The notes under the pieces were generated by a model that saw only the letters and a program-made list of their open reading frames with translations, was not told where the DNA came from and did not search any database. Position numbers and translations under genes: made by a program. From assembly GCA_017303805.1 (NCBI GenBank), contig JAFLBQ010000002.1, positions 310,001-374,000 on the forward strand: DNA of 64,000 nt, read 5' to 3'. How positions within the stretch are numbered: position 1 is the stretch's first letter; each line of letters begins with the position of its first letter. The stretch is from Cytophagales bacterium (lineage in GTDB: Bacteria > Bacteroidota > Bacteroidia > Cytophagales > Cyclobacteriaceae). Below are positions 52,194 to 61,310 of the stretch, piece after piece.

Positions 52194-53327
52194 ATGGCAG
52201 AGCCGTTCAATCCGTTTCCGATCTATGGCTATTTTGGGCCCACCTATTTCTGCAATCGCGACCGCGAAAAGAGTAGTATAATTTCTGCATTGCAGAACGG
52301 GCGCAACCTTACCCTGTATGCACCTCGAAGAATAGGTAAGACCGGACTCATTCACCATGTGTTTCATCACCTCGGTAAAAAGTGGAATTGTGTTTACTTA
52401 GATGTGCAAGAGGCCTTTTCATTTAAAGACTTTACCAATGCACTGCTGGCGGCTGTACTCAACGCGGTTTCTAAAAACAGCTCGGTGCTCAAGAAGTTTC
52501 AGGATTGGATTTTAACCCTGCGGCCGGTTATGTCAGCTAATCCACACTCGGGCAGTCTGCAATTAGAAATTGATTTTGCAAGCGATGCCCAGCAGCGCAC
52601 AACGGTAAAGGAAGCCTTGCGCTTGTTAGATTCGTTTGGGCCGGGTGTAATTGCCTTAGACGAATTTCAGCAGATCAACGCCTGGGATAAGGACTCGGTT
52701 TCGATTGAAGGCTGGTTACGATCGGAGGTGCAGCACCTCAAAAACATTCGTTTCATTTTCTCGGGCAGCCAGTTTCACTTGCTTTCCGAAATGTTTAATT
52801 CGGCCAAGCGACCTTTTTATGCCAGCACGCAGGCTGTTGCAATTGGAAAAATTACTGCACCGGATTACACGGCTTTTATCCAGCATCATTTTAAAGACAA
52901 CCGGTTAAAAATCGGTACGGAAGAAATTAATCAGATTATTAACTGGGCCGATGGCAACACCTACAACATACAGTTGTTTTGCAACCGCGTGTTTTCTAAA
53001 ACCAGAAAGGAGGCAACACCCGAAATACTCAACGACTCCATTCTTGAGATTTATGCTGAGAATAAGCTTTCGTACCTGGCCTTAAGCACTTCCATGTCGA
53101 AATACCAGTGGAGGGTTTTAACAGCCATAGCGCTGGAAGGTAAAGTCTATCAAACCACGTCTAAAGATTTTATTACGCGGCACGATCTCGGCTCCAGCGC
53201 CTCCGTGTTGCGCGCGCTGGAGTTTTTAACCTCGCGCGAATTGGTGTACCAATACCTGGACGAAGCCGGTAAATCGTACTATGAAATTTATGACATTATT
53301 CTGATGCGGTGGCTTCAGAAGAAATGA
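52194..53327 (+). CDS. AAA-type (archaeal-ATPase/STAND-like) ATPase
   Basis: A 377-residue P-loop ATPase with Walker A APRRIGKTGLIHH (~43-55), Walker B GVIALDEFQQI, a sensor-like IRFIFSGSQFHLLS and a C-terminal winged-helix-like region (KYQWRVLTAIALEGKVYQTT). It resembles the archaeal-ATPase/DEXX-box group (PF01637), which is often found in mobile or defence contexts. It has no fused effector domain and no adjacent partner. The promoter lies in 14-bp tandem repeats. Function unknown. Confidence 0.8.
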   Translation: MAEPFNPFPIYGYFGPTYFCNRDREKSSIISALQNGRNLTLYAPRRIGKTGLIHHVFHHLGKKWNCVYLDVQEAFSFKDFTNALLAAVLNAVSKNSSVLKKFQDWILTLRPVMSANPHSGSLQLEIDFASDAQQRTTVKEALRLLDSFGPGVIALDEFQQINAWDKDSVSIEGWLRSEVQHLKNIRFIFSGSQFHLLSEMFNSAKRPFYASTQAVAIGKITAPDYTAFIQHHFKDNRLKIGTEEINQIINWADGNTYNIQLFCNRVFSKTRKEATPEILNDSILEIYAENKLSYLALSTSMSKYQWRVLTAIALEGKVYQTTSKDFITRHDLGSSASVLRALEFLTSRELVYQYLDEAGKSYYEIYDIILMRWLQKK

Positions 53328-53377
53328 AGTAATTTTGATGCCACTATCTAGTTAATCTTGATTTAAAATTAAGGGTT

Positions 53378-54595
53378 ATCAAAAAGTTCGACATCCCCGT
53401 TTATTACCGCTCTTCCATTACCGGCAAGGTAAAGGAGAGCCGAAGAGTAAAAGATCTGCGTAAGCAGGATTTTTCTCCGGCCGTTCTTGATTTTGGCCCG
53501 TTGCAGTTTATACTTGCGCGCCACTTTGGTTTTTGTTATGGCGTAGAAAACGCCATCGAAATCTCCTACCGTGCACTGGAAGAATCGGCCGGAAAGAATG
53601 TCTATCTGCTCAGCCAGATGATACATAACCAGGAGGTAAATAACGACCTGGAAAGCCGGGGTATAAAATTTATAATGGATACCGATGGCGCACAGTTTAT
53701 TCCGTGGGAAAAAATAACCAAAGACGATGTGGTTATTATTCCGGCTTTCGGCACCACCTTAGAGATTGAGCATTTGCTGTTAGACAAAGGTGTAGAGGTA
53801 CAAAAGTACAATACCACCTGCCCGTTTGTAGAAAAGGTGTGGAACCGTGCAGCGAAACTGGGCAAAGAGAATTACACCATTATTATTCATGGCAAACCCA
53901 AGCACGAAGAAACTAAAGCTACCTTTTCGCACAGTGCGCACAATGGCCCCTCGGTAATTGTACGCGATATGGAAGAAGCACAGCGGCTGGGCAACTACAT
54001 TTTGGGCAGTAAGACCAGGGCCGAATTTTACGAAGAGTTTGCCGGCAAGTTTTCGGGCGGGTTTGATCCGCATCTGCACTTGCAGCGGGTAGGCGTGGTT
54101 AATCAAACCACCATGCTGGCCACCGAAACCCAGGCTATTGCCGACTTCTTTAAACAAGTGATGATTACCAAATTCGGAAGCGAAAATGTGAAACAACACA
54201 TTGCCGATACACGAGATACCTTGTGCTACGCCACTAACGATAACCAGGATGCAACGTACCAGTTATTGGAAACCGATGCCGACCTGGCCGTAGTAGTGGG
54301 CGGTTATAACAGTTCTAACACCTCGCACATTGCAGAACTCTGCGAGCGAAAGTTTCCTACCTTTTTTATTAACGCTGACTCCGAAATAAAATCGAGCACC
54401 GAAATCCATCACTTCAACTATCCGCGCAAGCAGAAAATTGTTACCCACCAATACCTGCCCGATAAAAATCCGGTGCGCATTGTACTTACCAGTGGCGCTT
54501 CCTGCCCCGATACACTGGTGGATCGTGTGATGCTTAGGCTGGCGTCTTTTTTTGAGCCAGTAAAAACCGTAGCCGAAGTATTAGCTGCATTTTAG
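53378..54595 (+). CDS. ispH: 4-hydroxy-3-methylbut-2-enyl diphosphate reductase IspH, with non-canonical start
   Basis: The last enzyme of the MEP isoprenoid pathway. The [4Fe-4S] cysteines lie in GFCYGVENA, YNTTCPFVEKV and TSGASCPDTLV. Homologous N-terminal sequence (IKKFDIPVYYRSSITGKVKE, SPAVLDFGPLQFI) is open in frame upstream of a TTG at 53501. That sequence has no ATG, GTG or TTG between the in-frame stop and 53501. The family expects this segment to be translated, so I place the start at an ATC codon at 53378. TTG at 53501 would give a 364-residue enzyme lacking the extension. tonB-receptor and kinase genes follow in the same direction. Confidence 0.7.
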   Translation: MKKFDIPVYYRSSITGKVKESRRVKDLRKQDFSPAVLDFGPLQFILARHFGFCYGVENAIEISYRALEESAGKNVYLLSQMIHNQEVNNDLESRGIKFIMDTDGAQFIPWEKITKDDVVIIPAFGTTLEIEHLLLDKGVEVQKYNTTCPFVEKVWNRAAKLGKENYTIIIHGKPKHEETKATFSHSAHNGPSVIVRDMEEAQRLGNYILGSKTRAEFYEEFAGKFSGGFDPHLHLQRVGVVNQTTMLATETQAIADFFKQVMITKFGSENVKQHIADTRDTLCYATNDNQDATYQLLETDADLAVVVGGYNSSNTSHIAELCERKFPTFFINADSEIKSSTEIHHFNYPRKQKIVTHQYLPDKNPVRIVLTSGASCPDTLVDRVMLRLASFFEPVKTVAEVLAAF

Positions 54596-54606
54596 TTTGC
54601 ACCTGT

Positions 54607-54614
54607 TACATTTG
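54607..54614 (+). promoter_or_regulatory. Candidate -7 element before the TonB receptor
   Basis: TACATTTG (TAnnTTTG), with its last G 5 nt before the GTG at 54619, the same geometry as in the ATPase gene. No TTG at -33 is visible. Confidence 0.4.
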
Positions 54615-54618
54615 GCTG

Positions 54619-56670
54619 GTGAAACCGCGTTTACTATTTCTATTCATTATTGCCGCACGCGTTGCCAACGGCCAGCAGGACAGCGTAAAAGTTTTACAAG
54701 AAATAACGGTGCGTGCGTACGAAGCAAACCGGCCCTTGCTTCAGGTTCCGGCTTCGGTAGGGTTGGTTGTAAAGGAAGACCTGCACCGATTTAACAACAC
54801 CTCGTTGGTTTCGGCTACGAATATGCTACCCGGTGTGCGCATGGAAGAACGCTCGCCCGGCAGTTACCGGTTTTCTATCAGGGGCAGTTCGCTGCGGGCG
54901 CCTTTTGGCGTGCGCAATGTAAAAGTGTATTGGAACGAATTGCCGGTAACCGATGCCGGGGGCAATACCTATTTAAATCAATTGGATGCCAACACCATTC
55001 AACAACTGGAAATTATTAAAGGGCCGGGTTCTAGTTTGTACGGAGCGGGTACCGGAGGGGTTATATTGTTGTCATCGCCACAACTCCATAAAGAAACAGA
55101 AGTAACAGGTTCTTTCCTTGGGGGAAGTTACGGCCTGCAAAATCATCAACTGGCTTTAAGAACAGGAACAGACCATACAAGTCATTACGTGGGCTACCAG
55201 CATCAACAAGCCGATGGGTATCGCGAACAAACGCGCATGGTGCGCGATAATCTTACAAGCACGTTTCGTTTTTCCCTTTCTGATAAGGAAGAGTTAGAGG
55301 CTGCTATCTTTTATACAGATTTGTATTATCAAACCCCGGGCGGGTTAACCTTGGCCGAGTACAATGCTAACCCACGCCAGGCGCGGCCCGCAGCCGGAGC
55401 TACGCCCGGGGCAGTTGAGCAAAATGCCGGGGTTTCGTTGCGCTCGTTTTATTCAGGCGTTTCGCATCAATATCATTTTAGTAAAACGCTCCATAACCGC
55501 ACCGGAGTTTTTGGAAACTTTGTTCAGTTTAATAACTCGGCAATTAGAAATTATGAGCACAGAGCCGAGCAGAATGTAGGTGTTCGCACCGTAACCGACT
55601 TCTCAACTTCGGTAGGCCTATGGAATTTTAAACTGATGGGTGGGGCCGAATTACTGAGTGGATTTTCGCCCATTAAAACCTATCAGAATTTGCAGGGCCG
55701 AACGGGAACACTTCAAAGCGATGACGAGCTCTACATTCGGCAATACAGTGTATTTGGTCAAGCCGAAATAACATGGAGCAATTGGTTGGTAACAACAGGC
55801 CTTAGCGTGAACCGGGCCGATTACAAATTTCAACGGCTAAGTACTGTTCCGGCCATTGTACAAAGCACCAACTTCAAGCCCGAGCTTGCTCCCCGCGTAG
55901 CGATGTTGCGAAAGTTGAGTGCTGCATTTAGTACGCACGCCAGTGTAAGCTGGGGATTTTCGCCACCTACTTTAGCTGAGGTGCGGCCATCCAACACGGT
56001 ATTCAACCGCGATCTTCAAGCGGAAAGAGGAATTCAGGCCGAGGTTGGAGCCCGGGGTTATTTTGGCAACCGAAGATTTTTTGTTGATGCCGCACTCTAC
56101 CACTTTGCATTAAAAGAAACTATTGTGGTACGCAGAGATGCGGATGGAGCCGACTACTTTGTGAATGCCGGAGCTACCAGCCAAAATGGATTGGAGCTTT
56201 TAATAAACTGGCAACCGACCGTGTCTGGATTTTCTCACTTTAAAGTGTGGAGTGGGTTAACCTTAAACGACTATACGTTTAAAGAATACACCAAGGACAA
56301 TACCACCTTTAACGGAAATAAAGTAACGGGTGTACCCGGTCGTGTACTTACTGGTGGTGTTGATGCCGAAATCAAAAAACGTTTTTATGCACACGTTACA
56401 GCAATCTATACAGCAACACTTCCGTTGAATGATGCCAACACGATAGTAGCCGATTCGTACACCTTGTTAGGTTGTAAAGTTGGTTATAAAATTTATGGCG
56501 ACAAGAAACTGCCCGTAGAGATTTTTGCCGGAGCCGACAACCTGTTGGATGAGAAGTATAGTTTGGGAAATGATTTGAATGCAGCTGGCTCGCGATTTTA
56601 TAATGCCGCGGCCGGGCGCAACTACTTTGTGGGTCTTACTACAAACCTTCGCCTACTGGCTGCACACTAA
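54619..56670 (+). CDS. TonB-dependent outer-membrane receptor
   Basis: A 683-residue gated barrel (signal peptide VKPRLLFLFIIAARVANGQ; GTG start). A plug domain (LQEITVRAYEANRPLLQVP, YRFSIRGSSLRAPFGVRNVK, IEIIKGPGSSLYGAGTGGVI) and a 22-stranded barrel follow, with the final strand ending NYFVGLTTNLRLLAAH. There is no N-terminal carboxypeptidase-like or STN extension, so it is closer to siderophore/cofactor receptors (FecA/CirA type) than SusC. Energy comes from TonB-ExbBD elsewhere. It starts 23 bp after ispH and is followed by a sensor kinase gene, suggesting a linked signalling role. Confidence 0.9.
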   Translation: MKPRLLFLFIIAARVANGQQDSVKVLQEITVRAYEANRPLLQVPASVGLVVKEDLHRFNNTSLVSATNMLPGVRMEERSPGSYRFSIRGSSLRAPFGVRNVKVYWNELPVTDAGGNTYLNQLDANTIQQLEIIKGPGSSLYGAGTGGVILLSSPQLHKETEVTGSFLGGSYGLQNHQLALRTGTDHTSHYVGYQHQQADGYREQTRMVRDNLTSTFRFSLSDKEELEAAIFYTDLYYQTPGGLTLAEYNANPRQARPAAGATPGAVEQNAGVSLRSFYSGVSHQYHFSKTLHNRTGVFGNFVQFNNSAIRNYEHRAEQNVGVRTVTDFSTSVGLWNFKLMGGAELLSGFSPIKTYQNLQGRTGTLQSDDELYIRQYSVFGQAEITWSNWLVTTGLSVNRADYKFQRLSTVPAIVQSTNFKPELAPRVAMLRKLSAAFSTHASVSWGFSPPTLAEVRPSNTVFNRDLQAERGIQAEVGARGYFGNRRFFVDAALYHFALKETIVVRRDADGADYFVNAGATSQNGLELLINWQPTVSGFSHFKVWSGLTLNDYTFKEYTKDNTTFNGNKVTGVPGRVLTGGVDAEIKKRFYAHVTAIYTATLPLNDANTIVADSYTLLGCKVGYKIYGDKKLPVEIFAGADNLLDEKYSLGNDLNAAGSRFYNAAAGRNYFVGLTTNLRLLAAH

Positions 56671-56675
56671 AATTG

Positions 56676-59600
56676 ATGTTGCGGTTATTTAGTACCTTCA
56701 CTAGCATGAAGGTGATGCCGCTTCTTTTCTTGTTCGCCCTCTCTTACACCTCTGCGCAGGATTCAATTCGATTCAAGCGCATTGTACGCAGCAACGCCTC
56801 CAGTATTACCAGTATTTGGAGTTTTCATCAAGACGTTGAAGGTTATATCTGGATGGGGGCCCCCGCCAGCGATTTGATTCGATTTGATGGTACTAACTTT
56901 CGGCAATACAGTTATAAGGATTTCCAAAACCCGCAATTTCAAAGTTCGTACGTAGCGCTGGTGTTTGAAGACGCGAAGCACCAAGTATGGGCCGGCACCG
57001 ATGCAGGCGGGCTCTATAAATACAATCGCAATAACGATACGTTTACGCTGGCAAATGATAGCGTCCGCTCGCCTAAGGCGCGCATTTCTTGTTTTACACA
57101 AGGGCCAGATGAAAGTTTTTGGTTGGGGTCGTTGGGTGGAGGATTGATTATGTTTCAACCCGAAACCAATACATTTAAACACTTCAAAGCAGAGAAAGGA
57201 AATACAGCAACCCTGCCAGACAATTACATAACAGCCCTTGCTTACGATGCCGATGGCCTGCTGTGGGTGAGCACCACCGGTGGCTTGTGTAGTTACGATG
57301 CAAGTACCGATCGGTTCCAAACCTATACATTAAATAACGCTAACCCCGATGACACGTACCGGTACCGGGTAATTCGAACCATGCACCTGAGTAGAGATAA
57401 AATCTATTTAGGCACCTATGGCGGATTGCAAGTCTTTGATCGGATTTCCAAAACCAGTGAGCACCTTATTCATAGGCCCAACGTTAAGAATTCTTTAAGT
57501 CATAATTCTATTTTCAGAATAGTGGCGGATGAGGACGGAAAATTCTGGATAGCCACATTTGGTGGCGGACTAAATTGTTTCGATCCATCAACCCAGGAGT
57601 TTACAAATTGGAAAAGTGACCCTTTCAACACCGAAAGCCTCCCCAGTAATAACTTATTCTCGCTTTATCTCGATAGATCCAATCTGATTTGGGTTGGAGC
57701 AGCCGACAACACCGTTGCTGTGCTCGATAGGCATTCCAAAAGGTTTCATAGACTAAAAAACAGGATGAATGACCCGAATGGAATTTCCAGCGGCTGGATA
57801 CGCACTATGGTGCAAGAGAACGATTCGATTTTTTATTTTGGGTTTAATGGCCAGGGACTCAATAGACTTAATCTTAAAACCGGGCTTGCCGAAAAATTTG
57901 TTCATCTTCCAGAAAGCCCGAACAGCATTGGGCACAATTCAATAGTGGGTTTAGCCAGCGATGCGGCTCATAAAATCTGGATTGCCCTGGAAGGAGGTGG
58001 GTTAAATAAATTTGATCCGGTAACCAAAAAGTTTACCCGGTACGTGGCAGGTAAAAACTCTATTAACAACAATGCACTTTCTGCATTACTGGTGGATTCA
58101 GATAACCTGATCTGGACCACCGCCTACCGCGATGGGCTGAACATCTACGACATTAACCAAAATAAATTTACACGCATAAACAACGATTCGCTGCAGCGAG
58201 CCACCGGCATCTCGCTGGCGTTTGTTGAAAGTATTTTTGAGGTAAACGGAAACATCTGGTTTAACGCCCAAAACCAGGTGGTGCTCTACGATAAGGCGCG
58301 AAATCAGTTTGTGAAGATAGCTCAAAACGAGCGGGCAGTACCGGTTAACAAATCATTTTTTTTAGAAATAAAGCCATACTCCAACACCGAAGTGTTGTTG
58401 GCCACACAAGACGAGGCCCGGATTGTTCGGTATTTCAATCCGGACAGCATCGTGTCGCTATCAATATTTAAAGCGAAAGAGGCAGAAAGACTGAAGTCTT
58501 TCGTAGTTCATCGGGATGAAATCTGGTACACAGCAAATAACCAATTGGTGCGATGGAACCCGGCAAAGAATGAAACACATGCTTATACACAAGCAGATGG
58601 CCTTGTTGCCAGCGACCTCAATAAATTGTACATAGACAAGCAAGGAAGAATTTTTGTAACCTCAATCGATGGCCTTACCTGGTTTTATCCGGACGAGATT
58701 CGCGATGATACCCTTGCACGGAAAATTGTTTTTACAGATTTTAAGCTGTTCAATAATTCGGCCAGCCAGAAGCCCGATTCTATTTACCACTTCAGTATTG
58801 CAATGCAGCCTTCGCAACTAAAATCGGTTCAACTCAACCATACTCATTCTTTCTTTTCGATTAGCTATACGGCCCTCGAGTTTATGGCTCCGGAGAAAAT
58901 TCAGTATGCATACCGCCTTACTGGTTTTGATAAGGACTGGGTGTACGTGGGCAATCGTACTTTTGCCAGTTATACCAACTTAGACCCAGGCACCTATTTA
59001 TTTGAGGTAAAATCAACCAACCCGGATGGTTACTGGGGAAATGAGTTTGCAGCACTCACCCTTATTATTCAACCTCCTTTTTGGCGCACGGGCTGGTTTA
59101 TGTTGCTTGTGCTGCTCGCCACCGGTACCCTGCTTTACATGATACACCGCTACCGGCTTGCCCAGAGTTTAAAACTGGAGCGGTTGCGAACAAAAATTGC
59201 CAGCGATTTACACGATGAAGTTGGATCGAGCCTTACCAAAATTTCAATTTATTCAGAACTCGTTCAAAACGGACTTGGAGAAAAGGAAAAGGCCAACTAC
59301 CTGCAATCCATTGGTTCGCTTAGTCGCGAGGTAGTAAGCACCATGAGCGATATTGTTTGGTCTATAAACAACAACAACGATACGCTTAGCGAGCTTACCA
59401 ACCGAATGAAAGACTTTGCCACCGAGGTGTTGGAGGCAAAGGGAATTGACTTTGAATTTGTACTCGATAAAGTAGAAAAAGATAAAAGCCTGGAGCCAAT
59501 AGTTCGCCAAAATATCTATTTGATTTTTAAAGAGGCCATCAACAATGTGGTAAAGCACGCAAAAGCCAGCCATGTAAAAGTATATATTACCTCCCAACCG

Positions 59601-59762
59601 CAATTTGAGTTGCACATTATCGATAATGGAATCGGGTTGCCGGCCCAGGAGACTTATTCCGGTAACGGTTTGCGGAACATGAGAAGACGAGCCCAATCCA
59701 TTGGCGGCTCACTTTCTATTTCGCCAACAGCAGGCACAACCATTAAGCTTGCAGTGCCCTAA
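56676..59762 (+). CDS. Propeller/Y_Y_Y-domain sensor histidine kinase (LuxR-type partner)
   Basis: A 1028-residue membrane kinase. The signal (MLRLFSTFTSMKVMPLLFLF, or from the Met at 56706) is followed by a large beta-propeller of two-component regulator repeats (SIWSFHQDVEGYIWMGAPAS, ALLVDSDNLIWTTAYRDGL). A Y_Y_Y domain (YRLTGFDKDWVYVGNRTFAS), a transmembrane helix (GWFMLLVLLATGTLLYMIHR), HisKA_3 (SDLHDEVGSSLTKI) and HATPase (FKEAINNVVKHAKASHV, NGIGLPAQET) follow. This is the Bacteroidota carbohydrate/oligomer-sensing type. A LuxR regulator is 0.9 kb downstream, with a barrel gene between. Confidence 0.9.
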   Translation: MLRLFSTFTSMKVMPLLFLFALSYTSAQDSIRFKRIVRSNASSITSIWSFHQDVEGYIWMGAPASDLIRFDGTNFRQYSYKDFQNPQFQSSYVALVFEDAKHQVWAGTDAGGLYKYNRNNDTFTLANDSVRSPKARISCFTQGPDESFWLGSLGGGLIMFQPETNTFKHFKAEKGNTATLPDNYITALAYDADGLLWVSTTGGLCSYDASTDRFQTYTLNNANPDDTYRYRVIRTMHLSRDKIYLGTYGGLQVFDRISKTSEHLIHRPNVKNSLSHNSIFRIVADEDGKFWIATFGGGLNCFDPSTQEFTNWKSDPFNTESLPSNNLFSLYLDRSNLIWVGAADNTVAVLDRHSKRFHRLKNRMNDPNGISSGWIRTMVQENDSIFYFGFNGQGLNRLNLKTGLAEKFVHLPESPNSIGHNSIVGLASDAAHKIWIALEGGGLNKFDPVTKKFTRYVAGKNSINNNALSALLVDSDNLIWTTAYRDGLNIYDINQNKFTRINNDSLQRATGISLAFVESIFEVNGNIWFNAQNQVVLYDKARNQFVKIAQNERAVPVNKSFFLEIKPYSNTEVLLATQDEARIVRYFNPDSIVSLSIFKAKEAERLKSFVVHRDEIWYTANNQLVRWNPAKNETHAYTQADGLVASDLNKLYIDKQGRIFVTSIDGLTWFYPDEIRDDTLARKIVFTDFKLFNNSASQKPDSIYHFSIAMQPSQLKSVQLNHTHSFFSISYTALEFMAPEKIQYAYRLTGFDKDWVYVGNRTFASYTNLDPGTYLFEVKSTNPDGYWGNEFAALTLIIQPPFWRTGWFMLLVLLATGTLLYMIHRYRLAQSLKLERLRTKIASDLHDEVGSSLTKISIYSELVQNGLGEKEKANYLQSIGSLSREVVSTMSDIVWSINNNNDTLSELTNRMKDFATEVLEAKGIDFEFVLDKVEKDKSLEPIVRQNIYLIFKEAINNVVKHAKASHVKVYITSQPQFELHIIDNGIGLPAQETYSGNGLRNMRRRAQSIGGSLSISPTAGTTIKLAVP

Positions 59763-59916
59763 AGCCCCCATGTTTATGGGATTGAATACCATTGCGGATG
59801 CACATAGCTTCGTTGTGTAAAAACAATCGCGATGAAACGGCCAGTAGCTTCTACACCGAAAGGGGCATGAGTGTTCTGGCGATTTCTCGTGACCATAAAA
59901 AAAAAATTATAAACCT

Positions 59917-60612
59917 ATGAAAACACTTATTGCAAGTTGCGTGCTGCTTTTGGTTGCCGTTGGTGCACAAGGGCAATGGAAGTTTGAATTGGTTGCTGGC
60001 CCATCGCTAACAACATTTACCGGAGGCGAAAAGAAGGATTGGGGTGGTACCGGAACCAACCCAAAGCTCGTACTCCGCGGTAACCTCGGCTTTCGGTTGG
60101 ACAGGTTGCTCTCTGAAAAATTTTTGGCAGGTGGCGGAATTGTATTTGCCTTGAAGGGTACGGCCTACCAGGGCGATGTGAACTATTACAACCAGGCCAC
60201 CAACAACCTTGAAACACTAAAAGTTAAGTACAACAAAGTACTAAGCTATGTGGATGTGCCAGTATATGTAAAATATGTGGCTTCTGACAAAATTAAATTG
60301 CTTGCCGGTTTGCAACCTTCGTTTCTGCTATCTGCAAAAATCAAAAACGATAAAAATGCCCGCACCGCATATCCCAGCTTGGCAAAAACCGAAGACGCAA
60401 AGGATTATTACACCGGGTTTGATCTGGCTTTTCTGTTAGGCCCGCAATACACTATTAGCGAAAAGGTGGCTGTGCAAATGCTGGTAAACCCGGGCTTATT
60501 AAAGATGGCTAAGGCCGAAGAGTACGTTAACGAAGGCGAATTAAAAGAACGAAAATTCAAAGTAAACAATACAACAGTGTCCTTCACAATTGTTTACTTT
60601 ATAGGGCAATAA
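59917..60612 (+). CDS. Outer-membrane beta-barrel protein (PorT-like)
   Basis: A 231-residue protein with a signal peptide (ending VGAQGQ) and eight-to-ten amphipathic strands (FELVAGPSLTTFTGGE, NLGFRLDRLLSEKFLAGGGI, YVDVPVYVKYVASDKIKLLA, DLAFLLGPQYTISEKVAVQM). It ends in FTIVYFIGQ. This is an outer membrane beta-barrel/PorT-family fold. Its gene lies between the kinase and its probable response regulator and 8 bp before the regulator. It could be a structural gene under their control or a ligand-sensing component. Confidence 0.8.
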   Translation: MKTLIASCVLLLVAVGAQGQWKFELVAGPSLTTFTGGEKKDWGGTGTNPKLVLRGNLGFRLDRLLSEKFLAGGGIVFALKGTAYQGDVNYYNQATNNLETLKVKYNKVLSYVDVPVYVKYVASDKIKLLAGLQPSFLLSAKIKNDKNARTAYPSLAKTEDAKDYYTGFDLAFLLGPQYTISEKVAVQMLVNPGLLKMAKAEEYVNEGELKERKFKVNNTTVSFTIVYFIGQ

Positions 60613-60620
60613 CTTATCCG

Positions 60621-61250
60621 ATGATTTTTGTTGGCATTGTTGAAGACGATGATCAGATCCGTACGAGCATTCAGGATTATCTGAATCGTCAAAATGATTT
60701 TCGGTGCGACTGGGCGTTTAGCTCAATCGAAACGTTGCTTGTAGATTTTGAGAACGGCAATGTGCCAGAAGTTTTGATTATGGACCTGGGCCTGCCCGGC
60801 ATGTCGGGCATTGACGGCATGAAATTGATCAAGCAACGCTATCCGCAAATAGACCTGGTGGTATTTTCGGTGTACAACGACCCGCAGAAAATTTTTGACT
60901 CGCTTTGTGCCGGGGCTACGGGTTATCTCTTAAAAAGCACACCGCTCGATGAAATAAAAACCGGTCTTGAACTTTTGGTAAATGGAGGTTCGCCTATGTC
61001 GCCACAAATAGCCCGCAAGGTGGTTGAGTTTTTTGCGCCTCGTGGCAAACGCGAAGTTGTATCTCCGTTATCCGCCAAGGAAAAAGAAATTGTAGTTGCG
61101 TTGGTAGATGGCTTGAGTTATAAACTGATTGCTGACAGGCTTAGCATTTCTATCGAAACGGTACGGTTTCATATTAAAAACATCTACCGCAAATTACATG
61201 TACATGGCAAAGCCGAAGTAATTTCAAAATCGTTGCGCGGTGAAATTTGA
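60621..61250 (+). CDS. LuxR-family (NarL/FixJ) response regulator
   Basis: A 209-residue regulator. The receiver domain has the acidic pocket EDDDQ (8-11), phospho-acceptor Asp55 in LIMDLGLPGMSG and Lys in LLKSTP. The C-terminal LuxR HTH (LSAKEKEIVVALVDGLSYKL, IETVRFHIKNIYRKL) binds DNA. It is the likely partner of the propeller kinase 0.9 kb upstream. ATG at 60621 is 8 bp after the barrel gene. Confidence 0.92.
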   Translation: MIFVGIVEDDDQIRTSIQDYLNRQNDFRCDWAFSSIETLLVDFENGNVPEVLIMDLGLPGMSGIDGMKLIKQRYPQIDLVVFSVYNDPQKIFDSLCAGATGYLLKSTPLDEIKTGLELLVNGGSPMSPQIARKVVEFFAPRGKREVVSPLSAKEKEIVVALVDGLSYKLIADRLSISIETVRFHIKNIYRKLHVHGKAEVISKSLRGEI

Positions 61251-61274
61251 TGCTGCCGAGATTACTTTTTAGTA

Positions 61275-61282
61275 TAAATTTG
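61275..61282 (+). promoter_or_regulatory. Candidate -7 element of the lipoprotein gene
   Basis: TAAATTTG matches TAnnTTTG and is 28 bp upstream of the ATG at 61311. The best -33 candidate (TTTG at 61246) has a spacing of 25 bp, longer than ideal. Confidence 0.35.
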
Positions 61283-61310
61283 AATATAGCCAAAACCCAA
61301 ACAATTACTT

